This document shows positions 1 through 5,920 of a DNA stretch of 6,531 nucleotides, one piece after another. This stretch comes from an uncultured Devosia sp. (lineage in GTDB: Bacteria > Pseudomonadota > Alphaproteobacteria > Rhizobiales > Devosiaceae). Every line of letters starts with the position of its first letter. Position 1 is the stretch's first letter. The notes below the pieces were generated by a model. The model was not told the DNA's origin, did not search any database, and saw only the letters and a program-made list of their open reading frames with translations. The stretch spans positions 1 to 6,531 of the forward strand of contig CAMLOA010000114.1 of the NCBI GenBank assembly GCA_946481445.1, read 5' to 3'. The position numbers were made by a program, and so were the translations under genes.

Positions 1-601
1 GGTGGAACGCGCCGCTGCGCTGGGCGTCGTCGGAGATGGGCGCTCACTGCAGGTACTTTTGAACGAACCGGATTTTACGACAGCAAACCATATCGCTCGC
101 GCCATCAATGCAGACCTGCCGGGTGCCGTAGCCCAAGCCGAACACGCGGGTAAGGTGACGGTCAGTTTTGATGCACCCTTGACCGACTCGGTCGCCCAGA
201 TCTCGCGCATCGAGAACGTCCTGGTCAGTCGCGAACGTCGTGCACGCGTGGTCATCAACGAGCGCACCGGCACGGTCGTGGCCGGCGGCGATATCCGACT
301 GGGACAGGTCAGCATTTCCCACGGCGAACTGCGAGTGGAGATCTCCACCCGATACAGCGTCTCCCAGCCGGACGGCCTGCTGTCGCGGCCCGGAGATGGA
401 GTACGCAGCGTCGTGGTACCGGAAAGCAAGATTCTGACCCAGGAAGGTGTAGCGCCGGTGGTAAGTGTGGGCGAGGGCGCCACGGTGGCCGAGCTGATCT
501 CTTCATTGCGCACCATCAAGTTGAGCACCCGGGACGTCATTGCCGTCCTTCAGTCGATCAAGGCCGCCGGCGCGCTCGACGGCGAGCTGATCATCCAATA
601 A
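1..601 (+). CDS. flgI: Flagellar P-ring protein FlgI, C-terminal part (5' end outside window)
   Basis: FlgI forms the periplasmic P ring, the bushing around the flagellar rod in the peptidoglycan layer. About 199 residues are visible against roughly 365 for the full protein, so the signal peptide and N-terminal half lie upstream; the GTG at position 2 is an internal valine codon, not a start. Typical FlgI signatures are present: RVVINERTGTVV around residues 82-93, a following beta-rich segment ending in VSQPD, and the closing stretch with STRDVIAVLQSIKAAGALDGELII, which is the usual FlgI C-terminus. The frame is open and well conserved. The stop TAA lies 13 bases before flgB. It normally sits among flgFGHIJ; here it is followed at once by a proximal rod gene, with no flgJ. 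Family assignment is firm from recognised motifs. Confidence 0.95.
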   Translation, partial: VERAAALGVVGDGRSLQVLLNEPDFTTANHIARAINADLPGAVAQAEHAGKVTVSFDAPLTDSVAQISRIENVLVSRERRARVVINERTGTVVAGGDIRLGQVSISHGELRVEISTRYSVSQPDGLLSRPGDGVRSVVVPESKILTQEGVAPVVSVGEGATVAELISSLRTIKLSTRDVIAVLQSIKAAGALDGELIIQ

Positions 602-603
602 CC

Positions 604-608
604 AGGAG
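604..608 (+). promoter_or_regulatory. Ribosome binding site of flgB
   Basis: AGGAG lies six bases before the ATG at 615, in the 13-base gap after the flgI stop. It supports this start over the in-frame ATG at 645 and indicates that flgI and flgB are in one transcript. Confidence 0.75.
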
Positions 609-614
609 CACCGT

Positions 615-989
615 ATGACGGACCTGACCGTAGACGCCGTACGCATGGCATTGAATCTGAATCAGCTCAAGGCCGAGGTCACCAGTTGGAACATCGTGAA
701 CGCCTCAGCGGCCGATGCACCGATGTTCGTTGTCGAGCAAAGTGCCACTGATGCGTTGCTTCTTGCGGCGGCAGGGCAGCCCAACCAATCGGTCCGCGAT
801 GAACTGGCGGCCCCCAGTTCACCGACTATGGCGGTCGTGCACGAGCAATACACCGCCGATCGGCCCTCGCTGGATCAACTCGTGGCCGACTCGGTGTCAG
901 CCGGCATGAACTATCAGGCACTGACCGAATCCCTGAGTCGGCATTTTGGGCTGATGCGCGTGGCCATCAACGGCAGGAGCGGCGCATGA
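615..989 (+). CDS. flgB: Divergent flagellar proximal rod protein FlgB
   Basis: FlgB is one of the proximal rod subunits, exported through the flagellar type III apparatus and placed just above the MS ring. The protein has 124 residues, slightly below the usual 130-140. Evidence is the position directly before flgC-fliE, the size, and a C-terminal helix of FlgB type (PSLDQLV at 84-90, then MNYQALTESLSRHFGLMRVAI at about 98-119), comparable to the family pattern with Y-Q-x-L and a final G-x-M-x-x-A/V-I. It is odd at the N-terminus: the rod signature, normally like NIANADTPGY, reads NIVNASAADAP (26-36), with the TPGY part lost. The family VDMxxE motif before the C-terminal helix is also not clear. 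Overlaps flgC by ATGA. FlgB is the best call; a more general rod-like protein is the alternative. Confidence 0.8.
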   Translation: MTDLTVDAVRMALNLNQLKAEVTSWNIVNASAADAPMFVVEQSATDALLLAAAGQPNQSVRDELAAPSSPTMAVVHEQYTADRPSLDQLVADSVSAGMNYQALTESLSRHFGLMRVAINGRSGA

Positions 990-1351
990 GCATCGATGCG
1001 ATCCTGGAAGCCAGCCGCGCGGGCATGCAGAACGAGCGCCTGCGGCTGGATCTGGCTAGCCGACGTATCGCGGCAGCCAATCAGCCGCTGGATCCCGCGT
1101 CGCTGAGTTCTGGTGGCGGCTTTGCGCAGGCGCTGGGCAATGATCTGGGCGCAGGGTTAGGTACACGTTCCGTGCTTGACCCCAAGCACCCGTTGGCCGA
1201 TGCGCAGGGGCGGGTGCATTACCCGGCCGTGGATATGGTCCAGGAAATGACAACGCTGCTGACGGCCAGCCGCGGCTACGAAGCCAATGTGCGTTCTTTC
1301 AACGTGCTGCGCGGCATGCTGCTGCGCGCGATGGAAATTGGAGCCAAGTGA
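986..1351 (+). CDS. flgC: Divergent flagellar proximal rod protein FlgC
   Basis: FlgC is a second proximal rod subunit that stacks with FlgB and FliE. The C-terminal half is clearly FlgC: HPLADAQGRVHYPAVDMVQEM at 68-88 and LLTASRGYEANVRSFNVLRGMLLRAMEIG at about 91-119, matching the family pattern of N/HPxAxxxGxVxxPxVxxVxEM followed by ASRxYxxNV and a final helix. The length of 121 residues is below the usual 134-150. The N-terminal helix (NERLRLDLASRRIAAAN, 16-32) occupies the place of the family LxVxAxNxANxxT signature, but the key Asn residues are replaced and the following beta-hairpin region is shortened to a Gly/Ser-rich segment. The ATG at 986 overlaps the flgB stop, with AGGAG at 975-979 as binding site. 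Sure of the family, and of the unusual N-terminus. Confidence 0.9.
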   Translation: MSIDAILEASRAGMQNERLRLDLASRRIAAANQPLDPASLSSGGGFAQALGNDLGAGLGTRSVLDPKHPLADAQGRVHYPAVDMVQEMTTLLTASRGYEANVRSFNVLRGMLLRAMEIGAK

Positions 1352-1647
1352 TGAGCATCGACGCCATCGCCGCCATCGGTGCCCCCTCCCTCTCTGAAGC
1401 GCCGGCTTCGGTCATTCCCATGCCCTCCGCTGATTTCGGCGCAGCGATTGAACAGGGACTGCTATCGACCAACAGCGCCTTGCAGGCAGCGGACCAGAAC
1501 GTGCGTGTGCTCGCATCCGGCCAGGAGATCGCCACCCATGACGTGATGATTTCCCTGGAGGAAGCGCGCATGCAGCTGATGCTGCTGTCGGAAGTGCGCA
1601 ACCGGGTGGTCGAGGCTTATCAGGAAGTGTCGCGGATGCAACTGTAA
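1351..1647 (+). CDS. fliE: Flagellar MS-ring/rod junction protein FliE
   Basis: FliE anchors the rod to the MS ring and export gate, and is the first substrate exported. The 98-residue length is normal (about 100-110). The C-terminal half has the family pattern: ATHDVMISLEEARMQLMLLSEVRNRVVEAYQEVSRMQL at 61-98, with the usual E/D-V-M at the start, V-R-N-x-x-V-x-A-Y-Q-E near the end and the terminal M-Q-hydrophobic. The N-terminus is low in complexity (Ala/Pro/Ser), as often seen. The ATG at 1351 is preferred: GGAG at 1340-1343 lies seven bases before it, and it overlaps the flgC stop by one base (TGATG). An in-frame GTG at 1348 would add one residue but sits only four bases from that site. Confidence 0.95.
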   Translation: MSIDAIAAIGAPSLSEAPASVIPMPSADFGAAIEQGLLSTNSALQAADQNVRVLASGQEIATHDVMISLEEARMQLMLLSEVRNRVVEAYQEVSRMQL

Positions 1648-1650
1648 GGA
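1646..1650 (+). promoter_or_regulatory. Ribosome binding site deciding the fliF start
   Basis: AAGGA overlaps the fliE stop codon and directly touches the ATG at 1651, with no spacer. The in-frame GTG at 1660 is nine bases downstream, a normal spacing. This suggests that translation of fliF may begin at GTG 1660, removing the first three residues of the annotated product. No other good site is visible closer than about 25 bases upstream. Confidence 0.5.
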
Positions 1651-3030
1651 ATGAGTGTCGTGCCTTCGATCAAAGCGTTCTATCAGTCCCTGGCTCAAGG
1701 TGCCAGGCGCGGCCTGCTGGCCGGTTTGATCGTGCTCGCACTGGGCACGGTCGCCGCCATGTGGTGGGTGTTCTCGCCGCGTGAAGCCCTGCTATTTGGA
1801 AACCTGAAGGAAGCCGATGCGGCGGAGATTGCGGCTGCACTGGAGGAATGGAAGATACCCCACCATTTCACGGCGGACGGCACAGGCATCATGGTCGATG
1901 AGGAACAGATGCATGCACTACGCATGCGTCTGGTCTCGGCCGGCGTACCTCGAGGCGGCCATGTAGGCTTCGAACTGTTCGACGACAACGAGTTCGGCGT
2001 GACCGAGTTCGCCCAGCGGATCAACTACCAGAGGGCGTTGCAAGGCGAGATCGAGCGCACGATCGCCACCGTCCCGGGTGTGCAGAGCGCGCGCGTACAT
2101 TTGTCCATCCGACGCCCGGGTCTGTTCCTTGCCGATGAGGCGCAGTCTAAGGCCTCCGTCGCCCTGACGCTGGTCCCAGGCACCACGTTGGAGCGCAAGC
2201 AGGTGGCCGGTATCCGCAACCTTGTCGCTTCGGCGGTCGACGGTTTGCAGCCCCAGGCCGTGGTGGTGGTGGGCCCGTCCGGCTTGCAACTGCAGGGCGG
2301 CTTGAATCCCGAAAGCGCGATCGAAGCTTCCGGCACCGCAGAAGAGTTGGCCAGCGCTCTGGAGGCCAAGATCAGCAAGGTGGTAGCGCAGGCACTCAAT
2401 GGTCAGCAAGCCGCGATCTCGGTCAACGTGGCCATGAATTTCGATCGCGTTCATACCACCAGCGAGCGCTTGCTTGGAAGTCCTGGCAAAGAGCATGGCT
2501 TGTTGGTGCGCAGCAACCGTAACGGTGATCGAGCGCCAGAGGGCGCCACACCCGGAAGTCTGTTGAATGAGCAGTTGGAGTACGCGCACGGACGCGAACG
2601 CCAGGAGGTCACTCGCGCGACGGGCGCGATCGACCGAATCACCGTGGCGATCTTGCTGCCGGCCACGGTGCCAGCTGCCCAGCAGAACCATCTGCGTCGC
2701 CTCGCGGCCGCAGCGGCGGGCCTGGACTTTGATCGGGGCGACAGCCTGGAATTGGCGGTAGCAGCCCCGCGTACGCTACCCGCCTCACCGAGACCCGTTG
2801 ACGGAACACCCGCATCATCCCTCGTCCTGCCGCGGACTGCAGTAAGAGCACTTGAAGGAATTCCGTCGATCCACCCGCTCTGGCTTTTGGTGGCGATGCT
2901 GGCCGGGGCCTTGGTGATGTGGTCGTTGCGGGGGCAGCGCAAGCCTACTGCGCCCCAGGTTTTGAGCCATGAAGAAAGCGAGTTGGCCGCACGTAACATC
3001 CGTGCCTGGCTGGCGGGGGAGGTGCGATGA
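1651..3030 (+). CDS. fliF: Flagellar MS-ring protein FliF, short form
   Basis: FliF builds the inner-membrane MS ring that houses the export gate and carries the FliG rotor ring. Domains in order: a short cytoplasmic N-terminus, transmembrane helix 1 (about 21-42), ring-building motif 1 starting with EALLFGNL (45-52), ring-building motif 2 with FGVTEFAQRINYQRAL (115-130) and GVQSARVHL (143-151), the flagellar ring-building motif 3 region (about 233-375) ending with DRITVAILLP and LDFDRGDSLEL, transmembrane helix 2 (about 408-426), and a C-terminal tail of about 33 residues. The tail ends LAARNIRAWLAGEV, resembling the FliG-binding helix of ordinary FliF. Length is 459 residues against about 550; the shortening falls in the motif-3 loop and the cytoplasmic tail. 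Two membrane helices and motif 3 separate it from injectosome SctJ lipoproteins. The start could be GTG 1660. It overlaps fliG by ATGA. Confidence 0.96.
   Translation: MSVVPSIKAFYQSLAQGARRGLLAGLIVLALGTVAAMWWVFSPREALLFGNLKEADAAEIAAALEEWKIPHHFTADGTGIMVDEEQMHALRMRLVSAGVPRGGHVGFELFDDNEFGVTEFAQRINYQRALQGEIERTIATVPGVQSARVHLSIRRPGLFLADEAQSKASVALTLVPGTTLERKQVAGIRNLVASAVDGLQPQAVVVVGPSGLQLQGGLNPESAIEASGTAEELASALEAKISKVVAQALNGQQAAISVNVAMNFDRVHTTSERLLGSPGKEHGLLVRSNRNGDRAPEGATPGSLLNEQLEYAHGRERQEVTRATGAIDRITVAILLPATVPAAQQNHLRRLAAAAAGLDFDRGDSLELAVAAPRTLPASPRPVDGTPASSLVLPRTAVRALEGIPSIHPLWLLVAMLAGALVMWSLRGQRKPTAPQVLSHEESELAARNIRAWLAGEVR
3018..3022 (+). promoter_or_regulatory. Ribosome binding site of fliG
   Basis: GGAGG inside a G-run at the end of fliF lies four bases before the ATG at 3027. 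It supports that start over the out-of-frame ATG at 3031. Confidence 0.7.
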
Positions 3031-3467
3031 ATGAGTTGGACTTGCGCAAGGCCGCTCTGGTGGCCAGCCTCATGGACCGTGCCCAACGCAAGCGCTTGCT
3101 AGCCAGCCTGCCGCGGCCAGCCACCAGGCAGCTCCAGCATGCCATCGCGCAGGTGGAACGTAATGGGTGGGCGCGACGCGATTTGGTTGAGTTGGCCTTG
3201 GGCCAACCGATAGCAGCTTTGCAGGGGTCACCGGCCTTCGGGCTGGACGAAATGGTGCAACTGGCAGATCGACTGGATCCACGCACTTACGCCCGCGTAC
3301 TAGCGGCTGCGCCGCTTTCAGGCCATGGCTTTCTGTTCTCATTGCTGCCCGCGGGCTTTTCCGACGGCGTGCGGGAACATCTGGCTGAGTTGCCTGCCAT
3401 GCCCGAACGGCTGCGCAATGCCACCTTGTTGGCTGCCCGCCAAGAACTGCAGGCGCCAGTGGCATGA
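3027..3467 (+). CDS. fliG: Very short FliG-like rotor/switch protein
   Basis: The slot between fliF and fliH is that of fliG, whose product joins the MS ring to the C ring and takes torque from the stator. This product has 146 residues, less than half the usual 330 or so. The N-terminus (RKAALVASLMDRAQRKRLLASLP, 7-29, followed by helices to about 59) resembles the FliF-binding N-terminal domain. Residues 71-143 (from FGLDEMVQLADR to LRNATLLAARQEL) look more like a degenerate FliG C-terminal domain than the middle domain: an F-x-D-x-V-x-L-x-D-R-like opening and a final L-R-x-x-x-x-x-x-A-x-x-x-L. No EHPQ motif of the middle domain is visible. In the place expected for the torque helix (about 114-131) the acidic pair is missing. 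Junctions on both sides are ATGA overlaps, so this is not a frameshift. Family call rests mostly on position; the domain reading is inference. Confidence 0.7.
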   Translation: MNELDLRKAALVASLMDRAQRKRLLASLPRPATRQLQHAIAQVERNGWARRDLVELALGQPIAALQGSPAFGLDEMVQLADRLDPRTYARVLAAAPLSGHGFLFSLLPAGFSDGVREHLAELPAMPERLRNATLLAARQELQAPVA

Positions 3468-4162
3468 CATCCTCGTTGGTACGACGTCTGGATGCGGCCG
3501 GATTGGACCTACGCGCCTGGTCGGAGGGAACGCTGCCAGCCGTTCAGTCCGTGCCGGAGGAGGCAGCGCCCGCTCTGCAGGAGCAGGCCGACACGCAGCG
3601 TCGCCTGCAGGAAGAATGGGAGCGCCACCGCGAGCGGGGCTATCAGGCCGGCTTTGCCGAGGGAAAAAGCGCTGCCTCACGACAGGCCCAGGAGGAGCTG
3701 GCAACGGCAAAAAAGCGCCTTGAAGCAGAGCACGCGACGATGCGAGATGCACTTGAGCGCGAACAGTGTGCCCTCAAGGATTTGATCATGGGCCTGGAGC
3801 AAGCGCTGCCGGCAATGGATCGACTGGCCGAAGAAGCCGCCGTGCAATCCGGCTATGTCGCACTGATCCGAATGTTGGGCATCCAAGCCGGGCAGGGCGA
3901 ACTGATGGGCGAACTGTGCCGCCAGGCCCTGGTCGATGCCGGGGGCGAGGCCCATGTGCTTTGGGTCTGCGCTCAAGACAGAGAAAATCTGGACGAATCA
4001 GAGAACATGGAGCTGCGCATTGACCCGGCGCTCAAACCGGGCCAATTACGTCTTCAATCGCGTCTGGGGCACTACGACACCGGTCTGGATGTGCGGCTGG
4101 AGCAGATCAAACAGGCGTTCTTGATTGGGTTGGCGACGCATCGCTTTCAGGAGGCCAAGTGA
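3464..4162 (+). CDS. fliH: Flagellar export ATPase stator FliH
   Basis: FliH forms a dimer that binds FliI, holds it at the export gate and links it to the C ring. The 232-residue length is typical. Near the N-terminus an isolated Trp (RAWSEG, 17-22) stands where FliH proteins carry the Trp motif that contacts FlhA/FliN. Next come a charged coiled coil (about 36-110) and, within it, a GxxxGxxxGxxxA repeat with G59, G63, G67 and A71 (GYQAGFAEGKSAA), the hallmark glycine-repeat helix of the family. The C-terminal globular part (about 125-232) contains the closing DTGLDVRLEQIKQAF, like the family pattern G-x-x-D-x-x-x-x-x-Q. The ATG at 3464 overlaps the fliG stop. The product overlaps fliI by GTGA. 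Preserved binding elements suggest that the ATPase complex is functional. Confidence 0.92.
   Translation: MTSSLVRRLDAAGLDLRAWSEGTLPAVQSVPEEAAPALQEQADTQRRLQEEWERHRERGYQAGFAEGKSAASRQAQEELATAKKRLEAEHATMRDALEREQCALKDLIMGLEQALPAMDRLAEEAAVQSGYVALIRMLGIQAGQGELMGELCRQALVDAGGEAHVLWVCAQDRENLDESENMELRIDPALKPGQLRLQSRLGHYDTGLDVRLEQIKQAFLIGLATHRFQEAK
4149..4154 (+). promoter_or_regulatory. Ribosome binding site of fliI
   Basis: A full AGGAGG lies four bases before the GTG at 4159, inside the end of fliH. It is the strongest such site in the window and supports the GTG start, which overlaps the fliH stop as GTGA. Confidence 0.8.
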
Positions 4163-5475
4163 CTCTGGGCAACCGTCTGGCCAGCGCCGTAGATACCGCT
4201 GACATGCTCCAGCGGTACGGGCGCATCGTCGCCTTCGATGGCCTGGTCATCGAAGCCGAAGGTCCTGACGCCAGAGTTGGCGAGGTGTGCGAAATTCTGG
4301 GGCAGGAGGGACTACCGCCCGTCCGCGCGCAGGTAGTTGGATTCCGCAAAGAACACATGCTGCTGATGCCCTACGGCGCGGTATCGGGCATCTCGCCGCG
4401 CAGCCAAATCCGTGCCACCGGCCGTGCACTGGATGTACCGGTAGGCGAAGCCATGCTCGGCAGGGTGGTGGACGCGTTCTGCCAGCCGTTGGACGAGGGC
4501 CCCGCAATGGTGTTGCCAGAGCGCTACGCCCTTCAGACCCCGCCGGCCAATCCGATGAAACGGCTCGCTATTGATCGAGTGATGGAGACGGGCGTACGTG
4601 CCATTGATTCGCTATTGACCCTCGGTGAGGGGCAGCGTGTGGGCGTGTTCGCCGGTAGCGGTGTGGGCAAGAGCACCCTGCTTGGGATGCTGGCACGTCA
4701 TGTCAGCGCCGATGTGACGGTGCTCGCGTTGGTAGGTGAACGTGGCCGAGAGGTCGGCGACTTCATCCAGCATTCGCTAGGTGAAGGTCTGCGCCGCGCG
4801 GTCGTGATGGCAGCCACGGCCGACCAACCCGCGTTGGTGCGCGTGCACGCAGTACACGCCGCCCACGCCGTAGCCGAATACTTCCGTGACCAGGGCAAGT
4901 CCGTATTGCTGGTCGTGGACTCGATCACCCGCTTTGCGATGGCTCAGCGCGAGATCGGGCTGGCTATCGGTGAACCCCCCACCTTCCGCGGTTACACGCC
5001 TTCCGTGTTCGGATGGTTGCCGCGCATCGCAGAACGCTGTGGGCGTTGGCATACCGGCTCCATTACGGCCATTTACAGCGTTCTCGTCGAGGGTGACGAC
5101 ATGAACGAACCCATCGCCGACCATATGCGCGCCATCCTCGACGGTCATATTGTCTTGAACCGCGAGTTGGCCGCGCGCGGCCAACATCCGGCAAACGATG
5201 TTCTGCACAGCACCACTCGCCTGCTGGGCGAGTTGAAGACACCAGCACAGGCTGCGCGAGCTTCCGAGACACGCCGCCACTTGGCTGTATATGAAGGCTC
5301 TCGCGATCTCGTGGAACTGGGTGCGCATCAGCGAGGCACCAATACCGCGCTCGACAGAGCAATCGACCTTAAGCCCCTGATAGATGCCGTGCTATGCCAA
5401 TCGCCGCACGATGCGTACTCCCGCCATGAGGCGTTGACTGGGCTGCGACTGGCGCTGGGGGAAACGCGTGCGTAA
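4159..5475 (+). CDS. fliI: Flagellum-specific export ATPase FliI
   Basis: FliI is the cytoplasmic hexameric ATPase of flagellar type III export, related to F1 beta subunits; it helps unfold substrates and detach chaperones. The product has 438 residues (usual 430-460). The N-terminal barrel domain (about 20-95) is followed by the ATPase domain with Walker A GSGVGKST at 166-173 (Lys171), the catalytic glutamate in VGERGREV (Glu194), and Walker B LLVVDSITRF with Asp254. The FliI/SctN-type segment GYTPSVFGWLPRIAERCG and the conserved EGDDMNEPIADHMRAILDGH and LNRELAARGQHPA stretches follow. The C-terminal helical domain is present. All catalytic residues I can check are intact, in contrast with the neighbouring rod and rotor proteins. 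FliI is preferred over injectosome SctN because of the flagellar context. Starts at GTG and overlaps fliJ by eight bases. Confidence 0.98.
   Translation: MTLGNRLASAVDTADMLQRYGRIVAFDGLVIEAEGPDARVGEVCEILGQEGLPPVRAQVVGFRKEHMLLMPYGAVSGISPRSQIRATGRALDVPVGEAMLGRVVDAFCQPLDEGPAMVLPERYALQTPPANPMKRLAIDRVMETGVRAIDSLLTLGEGQRVGVFAGSGVGKSTLLGMLARHVSADVTVLALVGERGREVGDFIQHSLGEGLRRAVVMAATADQPALVRVHAVHAAHAVAEYFRDQGKSVLLVVDSITRFAMAQREIGLAIGEPPTFRGYTPSVFGWLPRIAERCGRWHTGSITAIYSVLVEGDDMNEPIADHMRAILDGHIVLNRELAARGQHPANDVLHSTTRLLGELKTPAQAARASETRRHLAVYEGSRDLVELGAHQRGTNTALDRAIDLKPLIDAVLCQSPHDAYSRHEALTGLRLALGETRA
5457..5462 (+). promoter_or_regulatory. Ribosome binding site of fliJ
   Basis: GGGGGA at the end of fliI lies five bases before the GTG at 5468 and supports this start within the fliI-fliJ overlap. 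Confidence 0.6.
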
Positions 5476-5920
5476 GTCGGCTCTGAACCGAACCAAGATA
5501 CTGGCTCGCCTGCGCCAGTTCGAACAGGATGCTGCGCAGGCAACGTTACTTCATAGCGCGTACAACGCGCGTCAGGCTGAGCAGAACCGTGAACAACTCT
5601 GCTTGGAAGCCGAGGCGATTGGTGCTTGGAAAGTTCCCACTGCTATCGGTGGCACCGTCGATCTAGAGGTGTATGCGCAAGCTGTGCAGGCGGAGTTCCA
5701 AGCCATGAAGCACTTGGCCGAATCCGAACGGCTGGTTGTCCATTTCAGTCGAAACGAAGATCTTGCACGCGAGGCTTACGGGAGATCCATGCTGGCTAGC
5801 GATGTCGTCAACCGGCGTGAGCGGCGCCTGGAAACCAGCGTTGCGATCGCTGCTGAACACCACGATGCGGATGCGGTAGCTGACATGTGGCTGGGTGGGA
5901 TGAAGCATGAGTGCGATTGA
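5468..5920 (+). CDS. fliJ: Flagellar export stalk protein FliJ-like
   Basis: FliJ is a small coiled-coil protein that inserts into the FliI ring like the gamma stalk of F1-ATPase and contacts FlhA. The product has 150 residues, the normal FliJ size, and lies directly after fliI with an eight-base overlap. It is rich in charged and Ala/Gln/Glu residues. Two helical segments are visible (about 8-50 and 66-130) separated by a Gly/Pro-containing turn (VPTAIGGT, 56-63), consistent with an antiparallel coiled coil. The second helix contains NRRERRLETSVAIAAEHHDADAVADMW, similar in style to FliJ C-termini, where a run of basic residues precedes an acidic end. FliJ proteins are poorly conserved, so the call rests on position, size and helix pattern. 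Start is GTG. Confidence 0.8.
   Translation: MRKSALNRTKILARLRQFEQDAAQATLLHSAYNARQAEQNREQLCLEAEAIGAWKVPTAIGGTVDLEVYAQAVQAEFQAMKHLAESERLVVHFSRNEDLAREAYGRSMLASDVVNRRERRLETSVAIAAEHHDADAVADMWLGGMKHECD

Noticed and set aside
986..1370. Identical N-terminal MSIDAI in FlgC and FliE as a possible duplication or export signal
   Set aside because: The similarity covers only six residues and stops abruptly; the rest of the two proteins belongs to different families. Chance is sufficient.
1918..2691. 257-codon open frame on the minus strand
   Set aside because: It lies wholly inside fliF, whose domains and two membrane helices are clear. The minus-strand product is His/Gln/Arg-rich without recognisable domains, as expected for an antisense shadow in GC-rich DNA.
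3027..4162. Short fliG as a frameshifted longer fliG
   Set aside because: The sequence after the stop is occupied by a complete fliH with its own conserved motifs, and the stop overlaps the fliH start; no remaining FliG segment is seen in other frames.
1651..5475. Reading the cluster as a non-flagellar injectosome (SctJ, SctL, SctN)
   Set aside because: The P-ring protein FlgI, rod proteins FlgB/FlgC, FliE and a FliF with two membrane helices and ring-building motif 3 are flagellar features absent from injectosomes.
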